Origin: Zobellia roscoffensis
GTDB taxonomy: Bacteria > Bacteroidota > Bacteroidia > Flavobacteriales > Flavobacteriaceae
DNA: 64,000 nucleotides
Direction of reading: 5' to 3'
NCBI RefSeq assembly: GCF_015330165.1
Contig: NZ_JADDXT010000002.1
Coordinates: 4,243,646 to 4,307,645, forward strand
Shown here piece by piece: positions 1 through 9,191 of the stretch. The notes beneath the pieces were generated by a model. The model was not told where the DNA came from, did no database searches, and saw only the letters and a list, made by a program, of their open reading frames with translations. Every line of letters begins with the position of its first letter. The stretch's first letter is position 1. Both the position numbers and the translations under genes were made by a program.

Positions 1-1320
1 CACCATTTTCTCCTTTCGCACCACTTCTATTGGATTGGACAGGTCATAACACCCTACAAGGTCATTGGCGTTCAGCCCCATCTCAGCACCTTCCAGTCCG
101 TCCTCGTAACGTAAATGCCAGATTAGGCAAGTGCCCGCTCCAGCTCCATCAAAGTCTACACCTTCAACTGCGGCCATGGATGGTGGGATTCCCAATATCT
201 TCCCTGCTTCATCGGTAATGACAAATGTGCTGTTCTTACCGGAACGCTTTCCCGTAACGGCAATTCCACTGACCATATCGGGGGTGCCATCTACATAAAA
301 TTCGAATGGGCCACCTGTTAATGTACCAGCATCGGTTTCCGTGCGGACGACCATAATTGAATTCGATAAATCGAAGTTCCCTTTTAAGTCGTGGGCGTTC
401 ATTCCCATTTCCGCGCCTTCCAGTCCATCTTCATATCTCAAATACCAGATCAAACAAGTACCTGCTCCCGCTCCATCGAAGTTTACGCCTTCAACGGCAT
501 CCATGGTTGGTGGAAGCCCCAGTATCTTTCCGGCATCATCCGTAATAACAAAGGAACTGTTGCTTCCCATGGCGTCACCGCCCATGCTGATTCCAGAGAC
601 CATATCCTCAGTTCCGTCCACACAGAAATAAAAAGGACCACCGGAAAGCTCCCCGGCATTGACCACCATTTTCTCCTTTCGCACCACTTCTATTGGATTG
701 GACAGGTCATAACACCCTACAAGGTCATTGGCATTAAGGCCCATCTCAGCACCTTGAAGTCCGTCCTCATAACGTAAATGCCAGATTAGGCAAGTGCCCG
801 CTCCCGCTCCATCAAAGTCTACACCTTCAACTGCGGCCATGGATGGTGGGATTCCCAATATCTTCCCTTCCTCATCGGTAATGACAAAGGTGCTGTTCTT
901 GCCTGAACGTTTTCCCGTAACGGCGATTCCGCTGACCATATCCGGAGTGCCATCTACATAAAATTCGAATGGGCCACCTGTTAATGTACCTCCGTCTGGC
1001 TGGTTCCGATACACGGTAACAGAATTGGAAAAACTGAATTCACCTTCCAACCCAGAAACATTCATGCCATCTGCCAAGCCTTCCAAGCCATCGGTATAGC
1101 TTAAATGCCATATCAAGCATGTTCCTGCTCCCGCACCGTCAAAATTAACAGCTTCCGGTTTTGGTGGCAATCCTAATATGTTACCCGCCTCATCAGTCAC
1201 GACCCATTGTGAGTTTTCTCCGTTATTTCCAGAGACTTCTACCCCGGAAACGTGGTCTGGATATTTATCTCCAACGCAAAACATAAAAGGACCTCCGCTA
1301 ATTTCTCCTCCTTCGGATGC
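1..1320 (-). repeat. Four ~330-bp coding repeats with a 663-bp super-period
   Basis: The coding repeat units lie roughly at 991-1320, 664-990, 328-663 and 1-327. The DNA starting at base 1 matches the DNA starting at base 664 almost base for base, an in-frame offset of 663 bp or 221 codons. The middle unit (328-663) is clearly more diverged. So the higher-order unit is a pair of domains, and a recent duplication or gene conversion acted on the pair. Confidence 0.85.
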
Positions 1321-1446
1321 TTCAGTAGTATCATTTGCTAAAATTGTTGGTGAGATGAAAAACATCACTAAAGTCAGCAAGAGTGCAGACCAATACAAAA
1401 GTGATCTGTTGTTCGCATTCAAATTAAAAAGTAGTTTTCTTTCCAT
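1..1446 (-). CDS. Secreted tandem-repeat protein, 3' end beyond window
   Basis: The gene begins with ATG at 1446 and stays open to base 1, giving 482 codons of the N-terminal part. Residues 1 to about 38 form a long signal peptide with a hydrophobic stretch (LLYWSALLLTLVMFF) and an AxA-like end. After it come four tandem units of about 110 residues. Each carries the same ordered motifs: GGPFxFxVDG, VSGI, FVITDExGxILGxPP, FDGAGAGTCLIW, YEDGLEGAEMG and DLSNxIxVVR. Units 2 and 4 are nearly identical. The cysteine in TCLIW is kept in every unit, and some units add one in FCVDG or VGCYD. I do not recognise a named family. A cell-surface or secreted role is inferred from the signal peptide and repeats. 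The C-terminus, which might hold a sorting domain, is outside the window. Confidence 0.85.
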   Translation of the reverse strand, partial: MERKLLFNLNANNRSLLYWSALLLTLVMFFISPTILANDTTEASEGGEISGGPFMFCVGDKYPDHVSGVEVSGNNGENSQWVVTDEAGNILGLPPKPEAVNFDGAGAGTCLIWHLSYTDGLEGLADGMNVSGLEGEFSFSNSVTVYRNQPDGGTLTGGPFEFYVDGTPDMVSGIAVTGKRSGKNSTFVITDEEGKILGIPPSMAAVEGVDFDGAGAGTCLIWHLRYEDGLQGAEMGLNANDLVGCYDLSNPIEVVRKEKMVVNAGELSGGPFYFCVDGTEDMVSGISMGGDAMGSNSSFVITDDAGKILGLPPTMDAVEGVNFDGAGAGTCLIWYLRYEDGLEGAEMGMNAHDLKGNFDLSNSIMVVRTETDAGTLTGGPFEFYVDGTPDMVSGIAVTGKRSGKNSTFVITDEAGKILGIPPSMAAVEGVDFDGAGAGTCLIWHLRYEDGLEGAEMGLNANDLVGCYDLSNPIEVVRKEKMV

Positions 1447-1684
1447 AATAACGTGTTTTTAAGTTGTACCCAAACTAATTGTTATATTGAAAGGAAAAGT
1501 CACAGAAAGCTAAACTTTTCCTTTAATTCCGTGATACTTTTGTGAACTTTTACGACTTAAACGTCAGGTTATCAATAATTTTAGGGTTTCAAAGGTTATT
1601 ATAGACCAATGTCTTCCCTTTATCTAATTTAGATTCTTTGTGATAACTATGTGATACTTTTTAACGTCATTCGTACTCAGAATT

Positions 1685-2383
1685 ATGAAAGAAATATTAA
1701 TTATAGAAGATGATCCAGAAATCATCAAACTGTTAGAAATCCACCTTACTGATCTCATTTATAAAACTTCAAAAGCCATGGATGGTGCTGAAGGCTTATT
1801 AATGGCGTTGAATAATGATTATGACCTTATACTATTAGATCTAACCTTACCAAGTATGGATGGGGTTGAAATTTGCAAAAAACTAAGAGTCGAAAAGAAT
1901 ACACCGGTAATTATGCTTACCGCAAAATCGGAAGAGATAGATCGCGTTTTAGGACTAGAAATTGGTGCGGATGACTATATCACAAAACCCTTTAGTATAC
2001 GTGAGTTATTGGCTCGTATTAAAGCAGTTATGAGACGTACGGACGCACAGCAAACTAAAGCGGAAAACACGGCAACTATTGAATGTGAAGGTCTATTTAT
2101 AGACATCGACAAACGGAAAGTGCTTTTAAATGATTCTAAAGTTGAACTGTCTCCAAAGGAATTTGAACTTCTGGTTTTAATGGCTTCCAATCCAGGAAGA
2201 AACTACTCAAGAACCGAACTCTTGAACATGATTTGGGGTTATAATTTTGAGGGTTATGAACATACGGTCAATTCTCATATTAATCGTCTACGAGCTAAAA
2301 TTGAATCTGACATGGCAAATCCTACCTTTATTCTTACGACTTGGGGTGTGGGTTACAAGTTTAACGAAGACATTTCATTATGA
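1685..2383 (+). CDS. OmpR/PhoB-family response regulator
   Basis: The 232-residue protein has a receiver domain (about 1-115) and a C-terminal winged-helix DNA-binding domain (about 130-228). The receiver has the acidic pair D9/D10, phospho-acceptor D52 in LLDLTLPSMDG, T79 and K101 in TKPF. The effector domain shows the usual LSPKEFELLVLMASNPG and HTVNSHINRLRAKIE motifs. Its stop overlaps the start of the sensor kinase by 4 bp (ATGA), so the two are translationally coupled and form a two-component system. Its target genes are not shown by the sequence, although the repeat-protein gene is divergent from it across a 238-bp intergenic region. Confidence 0.93.
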   Translation: MKEILIIEDDPEIIKLLEIHLTDLIYKTSKAMDGAEGLLMALNNDYDLILLDLTLPSMDGVEICKKLRVEKNTPVIMLTAKSEEIDRVLGLEIGADDYITKPFSIRELLARIKAVMRRTDAQQTKAENTATIECEGLFIDIDKRKVLLNDSKVELSPKEFELLVLMASNPGRNYSRTELLNMIWGYNFEGYEHTVNSHINRLRAKIESDMANPTFILTTWGVGYKFNEDISL

Positions 2384-3873
2384 GTCAAAAAGAAAAAACA
2401 TTAACGCCCAAGCTAATTAAAAAACTTTGGTTGGCCTTTATCCTTCTTGTCTTATTGATGGGGGCTTCATTCATATTTATTACAGGCTATTTTGCCAATA
2501 AATATAGCCAAGAGACTACGCAACGCCTTAATGCTGATGTTGCCCATCACGTTATAGCCGAAAAGTTTAAAGACGCCTCACCATTTCTTGAAGACGGCAG
2601 TGTAAACAAGCCTCTTTTTGGTGACTTGATGCACGATATGATGGCCGTAAACCAGAGTATTGAAGTCTATTTATTGAATGAAACTGGAGAAGTTTTGTAT
2701 TCCGTAGTATTAGATCATGGTGATAAAAGTTCTATCAAAAGTGTTTCTTTAACGCCTATAGAATTCTTCATTAAAAATAAAGGGGAACGTTTTGTTTTAG
2801 GTGATGACCCTAGAAATATTGGAGAGCAAAAGATATTTTCTGCTGCTCCTTACTCTGTTGATGGTCGTAACGGATTTGTTTATATTGTTCTTGCCGGCGA
2901 AAAATTCCAAGAAGTAAGTGATAACCTATTAAGTCAATATTTCACCAAATTAGGAATTGGTGCAACCTTATTGACCATGCTTTTTTCTCTGATTATTGGC
3001 CTTATTGCTATTTGGTTCTTAACCAAAAATTTGCGTTTAATTACAAAAACGGTTCGGAAATTCCATGATGGAGATTTACAAGCACGAATAGTAAATCCTG
3101 AAAAATCGGATATTGAAGTATTTGCAAACTCATTTAATGAAATGGCCGATAGTATTGTTGGGAATATGGATAAAATGCAATCTATTGATTTGTTACGAAG
3201 GGAATTAATTGCCAATGTTTCCCACGACCTTAGGACTCCCTTGGCTATTTTAAAAGGTTATATTGAAACTTTACAGATTAAAAACGATTCACTTTCCGAA
3301 ATTCAAAAGCAAGAATATCTTCAAATTACTCATGATAACGTAGATAAGCTTTCCAACTTGATCAATCAACTTTTTGAATATTCTAAATTAGAGGCCGAAC
3401 AAGTAACACCTGTAAAAGAACCGTTTTCCATTACAGAACTTTCTCATGATTTGATTGCGAAGTTTAGAGTGTTGGCAGAACAGAAGCAAATTAACCTTCA
3501 ACTAGACAATCCTGAAGAAAACTGTATGGTCTTTGCAGATGTTAGTCTTGTGGAAAGAGCTTTACAGAACCTGATTGAAAATGCACTTAAGTACACCCAA
3601 GCGAATGGAAAGGTTACGCTATCACTTCAAAAGAAAGGAAAAAATGTTGAAATCAACATAACTGATACTGGTACCGGAATTCCTGTAAATGAACAGCCTT
3701 TTATATTTGACCGTTACAAACAGGTAGATAAAAGTGCTAAAAAGCAAGGTTATGGCCTTGGTTTGGCCATAGTTAAAAAGATAATGGATTTACATGACAC
3801 CACTATTACCGTGTTGAGCAAACCTAAAGAAGGAAGTTCTTTTATCTTCAACCTTCCAGCTTATCAAGTTTAA
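2380..3873 (+). CDS. Membrane sensor histidine kinase
   Basis: The 497-residue kinase is the partner of the preceding regulator. Membrane segments at about 16-37 and 192-214 bracket a periplasmic sensor region of about 150 residues. A HAMP linker (about 215-268) follows. The HisKA domain carries the phospho-acceptor H282 in NVSHDLRTPL. The ATPase domain has the N box at 397-401 (NLIEN), the G1 box DTGTG at 429-433 and the G2 box GYGLGLA at 457-463. All catalytic motifs are present. The ligand is unknown, and the sensor region does not suggest one. A strong hairpin follows the gene directly. Confidence 0.93.
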   Translation: MSQKEKTLTPKLIKKLWLAFILLVLLMGASFIFITGYFANKYSQETTQRLNADVAHHVIAEKFKDASPFLEDGSVNKPLFGDLMHDMMAVNQSIEVYLLNETGEVLYSVVLDHGDKSSIKSVSLTPIEFFIKNKGERFVLGDDPRNIGEQKIFSAAPYSVDGRNGFVYIVLAGEKFQEVSDNLLSQYFTKLGIGATLLTMLFSLIIGLIAIWFLTKNLRLITKTVRKFHDGDLQARIVNPEKSDIEVFANSFNEMADSIVGNMDKMQSIDLLRRELIANVSHDLRTPLAILKGYIETLQIKNDSLSEIQKQEYLQITHDNVDKLSNLINQLFEYSKLEAEQVTPVKEPFSITELSHDLIAKFRVLAEQKQINLQLDNPEENCMVFADVSLVERALQNLIENALKYTQANGKVTLSLQKKGKNVEINITDTGTGIPVNEQPFIFDRYKQVDKSAKKQGYGLGLAIVKKIMDLHDTTITVLSKPKEGSSFIFNLPAYQV

Positions 3874-3877
3874 AACA

Positions 3878-3922
3878 AAAGCTGAGCACTATTCGTAAGT
3901 TAACGAAGGAGTGCTCAGCTTT
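3878..3922 (+). terminator. Hairpin terminator after the sensor kinase
   Basis: GCTGAGCACT (3881-3890) pairs perfectly with AGTGCTCAGC (3910-3919), extended by A/T pairs, and an inner TTCGT/ACGAA stem adds to it. It lies between the kinase stop and the 3' end of the convergent PL6 gene, so it could serve both strands. Confidence 0.75.
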
Positions 3923-3985
3923 ATCAATTTTATAAACTACGGAAATAAACAATAGTTGAGTTTGTTTTCTCAATTCACTTCACTC

Positions 3986-6310
3986 CTATTTTACTCCTAA
4001 ATCACTGCCGTCCGTAGCTTTTCCTTTTAGGGGAGAATCTGCACTTAAAGAATAAGAGCCATCGGTGAATTTTGGGGCTAAATCCCACTGGTTTTCTACA
4101 AAATACTTCTGATCTCCTGTTACAACCATTTCATCTGAATTGCTTAGCGCATTATTACGTACTTTAACTATGGGCTCGCCCACTACCAAATGCATTTCAA
4201 TGGCTTTGCTATCTTTAAAAATATTGTTCTTAATATCTGTTTCCTGCACGCCATATAAAGAGATAGCAGATTTGTATTTGTTTTTCTTTCCAAAACCTAC
4301 ATTATCAAACACATTGTGATCAACTTCTAGGAAAGGCCCAAAAGTACTTTCATCCTTGCCTCCTCTATACAAGCGTAATGCCGCTCCTTGTAGTTCGCTT
4401 ATGGTATTGTTCTTCATGATGAAGTACTCAACGTTATACGCACCAATATCATCCGTCTCCTTATCTAGTGCTGCGATGCTACCCGTAATCTTTTTAAATG
4501 TCGAATTTTGAATGCTTATGGTATCTGCAAACGTGCCTTTTGAAACCCGTAGCACATCAAAAGAATGGTTTACGACCAAATCTTTAAACTCGCAATTATT
4601 AATGAATAATTTGTAGTTGTCATTCATGGAATTCTTACTTGTACTAATAACTGAATTACCTGCGTAATCAGGAGATTTAGCACCATCAAAAGTAATATTA
4701 TCTAAAGATAAGCTTCCGCCGTTTTGAATCTCAAAAGCCATCATTCTTTCGAACAAAATGGTTGCTTTTTTTGCTTCTTTTGTTTTAAAAGTAAGCGGAT
4801 GATTTATTTTTACAGCTTTTGTTAGTAAGTATATACCACCTTCTTCTAATTCAATGATATCACCTGCTTCCGATTTTTTTACGATATCAAACAAAGTATT
4901 GATTCCAGCTTTTACTTTTATCGTTTTACCTGAATTTAATGCTACACTATTGTCTGCTTTGGAATACCAAGTTGTACCTGTATTCTCTTTAGTTGCAATC
5001 TTTGGACTAATGGTGACCTTATTCTTTATTTTTTTGGAAGTAGGAATCAAAAACCCTTGCTCATTTTTTACCAATTTAATATCCGCATTTTTAAAGCCTT
5101 TCTGAATACTGGTTTCAGAGTTTTTTCCTAAAATATTATTCTTAAAGATAATCCCGCTAATATCATCATCAATAGTAAAGATGTCTTTCTTAGTTTCATT
5201 GTAAATAATATTCTCCGAAAATTCAGATGTTCTTGGTGCCTGACTTCGTTCTTCATCACTACCAGCACCAAAAAGAATATTATCGCAATTTACAAAAGTG
5301 TTGTTGTTCACCTTAGAATTAATTACGGGTACATAGCGGTTTGGCGGAGAATCTGGCACTCCGTTCATCATGACAAATGCACCCCTAAAACGGTAACCGG
5401 TTAAACCAATATGATAATTATTAGTAACCGTTTGTGTTTCATTAATTACTCGAACACCTCCTGTACTTGGTTTTCCATTGCCTATAAATACGTTTCCGTC
5501 TACCAAGGTTTCATTTCCGTGTCGCATGGTTAATGTTCCTGTACACTCAAAAAATGTGTTGTACTTAAAGGTATTCTGACAAGATTTATTTGATATGATT
5601 TCGTGCTCTCCATTCGTTCTATCAAAGTAGTTGGATTCCACTAAAGTGTTGGAATTTTCTAATGCATGGTGACTGGTTCCTATTCTTAACGTTTCACCTC
5701 CGTTGTTCCCGTAAGTAGGACGAGGTCCAAAATAGTTGTGGTCTATTTTATGATTGTTCTCTCTACTATCTTCAGTATCCAGACCTACAATCATAGTAAC
5801 ACCTAGGTTCTTTTTACCTACAATATGGTTGTGGTCTATTCTGTTATTTTTGCCATAAATCGTAACCCAATAATCCTGTACTTGACGTTCTGGGTTATTA
5901 AAATTATCAATAACACATTCTGTTAATCTAGAATTATTTGCCATTTCTTCTCTACTCTTCCTAAAAGAAATCACGGCATTAGTTGGCGTGTATCCATTTT
6001 TAAAAACGAGACCTCTAACAATTAGATGATTTCCTGCAATTCTTAGATTAGAAGCTCCTTCTAGGGTAACCTTTCCTTTTTCTTCAACGGTAAGTGTTAT
6101 TGGTTTTTCAGCAGTACCATTAGCTTCAAATAAAAGCTCTGCATCCGTCCATACGCCATTAGCAAGAACAATACTTTCTCCAGGTTGTACATTTTGAAGT
6201 GCTTCTTCAAATTCTTCTACACTTTTTACTGTTTCTATTTGTTGGGCAGTAGCCAAAGAGCAGGTAACTGTAATTATAATTAACGATAAAATTTCACTTA
6301 AGTGTTTCAT
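3986..6310 (-). CDS. PL6-family alginate lyase (first paralogue)
   Basis: This is a secreted polysaccharide lyase that should cleave alginate by beta-elimination. From ATG 6310 it has 774 residues: a signal peptide (1 to about 22, ending in ATAQ), an N-terminal right-handed beta-helix (about 25-430) and a second beta-helix (about 450-770). This two-domain layout is known from PL6 enzymes such as AlyGC. The expected Ca-binding motif NGEHEIISNKS (E235, E237) and catalytic K242 and R263 (TMRHGNE) are present, with the 21-residue Lys-Arg spacing of the family. An upstream TTG at 6331 would extend the frame, but it lies inside the operator, and the catalytic numbering from 6310 matches the second paralogue exactly. 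Chondroitinase-type substrates are possible but less likely. Confidence 0.9.
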   Translation of the reverse strand: MKHLSEILSLIIITVTCSLATAQQIETVKSVEEFEEALQNVQPGESIVLANGVWTDAELLFEANGTAEKPITLTVEEKGKVTLEGASNLRIAGNHLIVRGLVFKNGYTPTNAVISFRKSREEMANNSRLTECVIDNFNNPERQVQDYWVTIYGKNNRIDHNHIVGKKNLGVTMIVGLDTEDSRENNHKIDHNYFGPRPTYGNNGGETLRIGTSHHALENSNTLVESNYFDRTNGEHEIISNKSCQNTFKYNTFFECTGTLTMRHGNETLVDGNVFIGNGKPSTGGVRVINETQTVTNNYHIGLTGYRFRGAFVMMNGVPDSPPNRYVPVINSKVNNNTFVNCDNILFGAGSDEERSQAPRTSEFSENIIYNETKKDIFTIDDDISGIIFKNNILGKNSETSIQKGFKNADIKLVKNEQGFLIPTSKKIKNKVTISPKIATKENTGTTWYSKADNSVALNSGKTIKVKAGINTLFDIVKKSEAGDIIELEEGGIYLLTKAVKINHPLTFKTKEAKKATILFERMMAFEIQNGGSLSLDNITFDGAKSPDYAGNSVISTSKNSMNDNYKLFINNCEFKDLVVNHSFDVLRVSKGTFADTISIQNSTFKKITGSIAALDKETDDIGAYNVEYFIMKNNTISELQGAALRLYRGGKDESTFGPFLEVDHNVFDNVGFGKKNKYKSAISLYGVQETDIKNNIFKDSKAIEMHLVVGEPIVKVRNNALSNSDEMVVTGDQKYFVENQWDLAPKFTDGSYSLSADSPLKGKATDGSDLGVK

Positions 6311-6319
6311 ATGTAATAA

Positions 6320-6345
6320 TTGGTTTACCAAACTGGTTTACCAAA
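6320..6345. promoter_or_regulatory. Double-box operator upstream of first PL6 gene
   Basis: Two tandem copies of TGGTTTACCA lie side by side just upstream of the start codon. Each is an imperfect palindrome with TGGT/ACCA arms. The 26-bp block is identical to the one at 8955-8980. FadR-type GntR regulators bind TGGT/ACCA-like palindromes, and LacI-type regulators are an alternative. The regulator is not in the window. Confidence 0.75.
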
Positions 6346-6556
6346 AATACGCATATTTGTTAAGCACACAAATTTTTAACATAAAATCGGTCAATATTAT
6401 TCATATTGACCGATTACTTATTGTTGAAACTGATAATTTAACAATTCTAACTACGGTAATTCTGCTATTGCAGTAAATCCATATATCCTAAGAACTATTC
6501 AAAAGAGAATTGTATGTGTGCACGATTCACAATAAACCATTAATATTGAGACTGAT

Positions 6557-8875
6557 TTAATACATAAGTTTAAGCGGAAGATTCTCCTCTACAATCAGCT
6601 CACCTGAGTTTTTGATCTCGTTATTTGAATGTGTGTTGTTTTTTGCTCCCCAAAGACGGGCAACAAATTTTACCGGATTATCTAGAAATTTATTTCCTGA
6701 AAGCTCCACATTTATAATTCCATAGGTATTTAGCAAAACTCCATCTTCTTCTTGTGCACCGCATTTTGTAAAGCTACTGTTGGTTACCACTAAATTTCCC
6801 CCCACTGTAGATTCGTCATAGCCGCCCCTGTAGTAATCAATTACATTTTTGCCTACTTCTTTAAATTGACATGCATTAATTAAAATATTCTCGGCATTGT
6901 ATTCACCACGATCATCAGTTTCCTCAGACAGTTCTATACCATTTGCACAGTTGGTAATTGCAGTAGATTTAAATTTAATGTACTCAGAGAACGAAAGTTT
7001 ATAGGCTTTTAGCACATAATCAAAATCAGATATTTTAGAATCCACAACCGATAGGTTATAGAGACTGGACATATTGTTCTTTAAACTTGCAAAGGCATAC
7101 TGCTCACCTGTTCCTTTTAGAATTAAATCTATTAGAGTAAGCTCTCCTTTTGGATTCATTTCAAAAGCTGGCGTCTTTTCTTGCCCGTTATATTGAATAA
7201 TAGCTTTTTTACTTTTATCCTCAGACCGAATAGTCAGGTCCTTTTCAATCTTTAATGGCGTTTTAAGTTTATATCTATTTGAAGTCAAAACTATAGTATC
7301 CCCACTTTTTGCCTTTTGAATGGCTTTTGTTAATTGAGAAACCGAACCTACGGAATGAGTTTTGTTAACAACACTATTTGTCGCTTCAGAAGTAAACCAA
7401 TCCGGACCGTATTGTGACCTATCCATAAGATTTGGTTTTTCCGATGGCGTTTCAACTATCGCTCCCACCGAATTTTTATCCTCCCTGAAATTTCCAAAGA
7501 TATCCGTTTTAATCTGGTCAAATTCAAAACCATTGTATAGCTCCGTACCTGATATATCGCTTGCAGGAATAAAAACGTTTTCCTCCAATTCCGAAACTGT
7601 AAAGCCTTTAGCCTCCAACCCTGATACTTTTTCAAACGAAACACCTTGGTTATTGATTATATTGTTTTCAAAATCAATTCCATCTATTGAGTCGTGAGCT
7701 ACAATAGGCTGCTGATCTCCCTTATCGTTATAAATAAGATTATTGGCTACAATTGTACGAATAGGTCTAGCGGACCGGATTTCAGAAAGCGGAAGAATTT
7801 CTTTTTGGTCCACATTTGTCCCTACTCCAAACTGCCACGGCGAATCACAGTTAATCCATGAGTTATTGGCAACCACTACGTCCGTTACTTGTAAATATCT
7901 ATTAAGAGGTGATTTTGGAATACCGTTCATCACAGCAAGTGGGCTTCTAAAAGTCTTCCCTTTCAAATTAAAGAAGTAATTATTTGTGACCCAATGACCA
8001 GTACCAATCAGCCTAACCCCTCCTATTTGCTCAGAATCAGTATCGCCTATAAAATAATTTCCATCTATTAAACAGTAATTACCATGTCTCGTTACCAAAG
8101 AACCTTCGCTCTTATAAAAGACATTGTTCCTAAATTCATTAAAGTTTGTTTTACTAGAAATAATCTCTACTTCCCCATTACATCTATCAAAGAAATTATT
8201 TGATACAACCGTATAGCTTGGAGCCATTGAGGTATAACTATTACCTAGTTGTATGGTTTCTGCGCTGGGACCACCTTTAGGAGGCCTTGGACCAAAATAG
8301 TTATCATGGATTTTGTGATGATTCTTTATGCTTTTGTTTCCTGCTAAATCAATCCTCACCGTAGGTCCTCGGTTAGATTTACCGGCAATGTAACAATGGT
8401 CCAACTCGTTGTAACGACCGTTAAAAAGTACCCAAAGATCCGTTTGGTTTCTTTGAGCTTTATTGAAGTCTAAAATTACTGTATTAGTAACACGAGAATG
8501 GTTGGCAACCGTATCTTTGTTAATTGCAAAATCTATAACAGCATCAGAAGGAGATGCACCATTGGTAAAGTACAAGCCGCTAACAATCAAGTACTCTCCC
8601 CCAAGTTTTAAATCAGATTGACCACTAATAATCACTTTGCCCGCAGTTTCTGCTCTTAAAATAATAGGCTGTTTCTCATTACCATAACCAACAAACTTTA
8701 TTTGTATATCATTCCAATTACCATTAGCCATAATGATTTCATCACCGGGACTGGCGGTATGTATTGCTGTATTCAGTTCAGTGATATCTTTTACGTAGGT
8801 TCCTTCTTCTTTAGTTTTTTTTGCAAAAGAAAAGTATAAAAAAGCTGCACTTATTACTAATAAACTAGTTTTCAT
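6557..8875 (-). CDS. PL6-family alginate lyase (second paralogue)
   Basis: The 772-residue protein is a diverged paralogue of the neighbouring PL6 gene with the same layout: a short signal peptide (about 1-18), a catalytic beta-helix (about 25-430) and a second beta-helix (about 500-765). The calcium and catalytic residues fall at identical positions: E235 and E237 in NGEVEIISSKT, K242, and R263 in VTRHGN. Both genes carry the same operator, so they are probably induced together although separated by 246 bp. Conserved C-terminal motifs in both (YRGG.DEST) show that the second domain was present before the duplication. No type IX sorting domain is visible at the C-terminus. The two enzymes may differ in block preference, which cannot be read from the sequence. 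Confidence 0.9.
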   Translation of the reverse strand: MKTSLLVISAAFLYFSFAKKTKEEGTYVKDITELNTAIHTASPGDEIIMANGNWNDIQIKFVGYGNEKQPIILRAETAGKVIISGQSDLKLGGEYLIVSGLYFTNGASPSDAVIDFAINKDTVANHSRVTNTVILDFNKAQRNQTDLWVLFNGRYNELDHCYIAGKSNRGPTVRIDLAGNKSIKNHHKIHDNYFGPRPPKGGPSAETIQLGNSYTSMAPSYTVVSNNFFDRCNGEVEIISSKTNFNEFRNNVFYKSEGSLVTRHGNYCLIDGNYFIGDTDSEQIGGVRLIGTGHWVTNNYFFNLKGKTFRSPLAVMNGIPKSPLNRYLQVTDVVVANNSWINCDSPWQFGVGTNVDQKEILPLSEIRSARPIRTIVANNLIYNDKGDQQPIVAHDSIDGIDFENNIINNQGVSFEKVSGLEAKGFTVSELEENVFIPASDISGTELYNGFEFDQIKTDIFGNFREDKNSVGAIVETPSEKPNLMDRSQYGPDWFTSEATNSVVNKTHSVGSVSQLTKAIQKAKSGDTIVLTSNRYKLKTPLKIEKDLTIRSEDKSKKAIIQYNGQEKTPAFEMNPKGELTLIDLILKGTGEQYAFASLKNNMSSLYNLSVVDSKISDFDYVLKAYKLSFSEYIKFKSTAITNCANGIELSEETDDRGEYNAENILINACQFKEVGKNVIDYYRGGYDESTVGGNLVVTNSSFTKCGAQEEDGVLLNTYGIINVELSGNKFLDNPVKFVARLWGAKNNTHSNNEIKNSGELIVEENLPLKLMY

Positions 8876-9191
8876 TATTCAAGTGTATTGAGAGCGTTTG
8901 TTCTATTTGATTCTTTAAATCGATAAGAATATTGAGTAATTCTTCTTGATTTAATTGGTTTACCAAACTGGTTTACCAAATATAACTTATTTATTATTCT
9001 AAACAAAGTATTTAGCCATATCGAATAGTATTAATTAGTTAATCATTATATTCTTTTTCCTATATTTTTAACTAACCACATTCCCCTTCCTATATTAATT
9101 GATGTTCATCTATAACAAGAAACACTTGGTCTAAATCTTCAAATCTTTTTTAAAACGGCTAGTTATATACTTCTAACTTAAAATCCCTATC
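8876..9191. other. Divergent intergenic region, PL6 / kelch lipoprotein
   Basis: This 316-bp AT-rich stretch separates the second PL6 gene from the divergent kelch lipoprotein gene. It holds the double-box operator at 8955-8980 and presumably both promoters. I see no open reading frame or RNA gene in it. Confidence 0.7.
8955..8980. promoter_or_regulatory. Double-box operator upstream of second PL6 gene
   Basis: This is an exact 26-bp copy of the block at 6320-6345, with two tandem TGGTTTACCA boxes. It lies 80 bp upstream of the second PL6 start and about 210 bp from the divergent kelch lipoprotein gene, so it could act on both. Confidence 0.75.

Noticed and set aside
391..777. Plus-strand open frame of 128 codons across the repeat gene
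   Set aside because: It is antisense to the repeat protein, lacks a ribosome-binding context, and its existence follows from the repeat composition.
1..1446. Regular repeats that could be taken for a CRISPR array or a repeat cassette
   Set aside because: The period is about 330 bp, the repeats are in frame, and they translate to a coherent protein with a signal peptide.
6311..6331. Upstream TTG start for the first PL6 gene
   Set aside because: It lies inside the double-box operator. The ATG at 6310 gives a proper signal peptide and catalytic residue numbers equal to those of the paralogue.
7362..7697. Plus-strand frame of 111 codons inside the second PL6 gene
   Set aside because: It is antisense to a well-supported gene and has no recognisable protein features.
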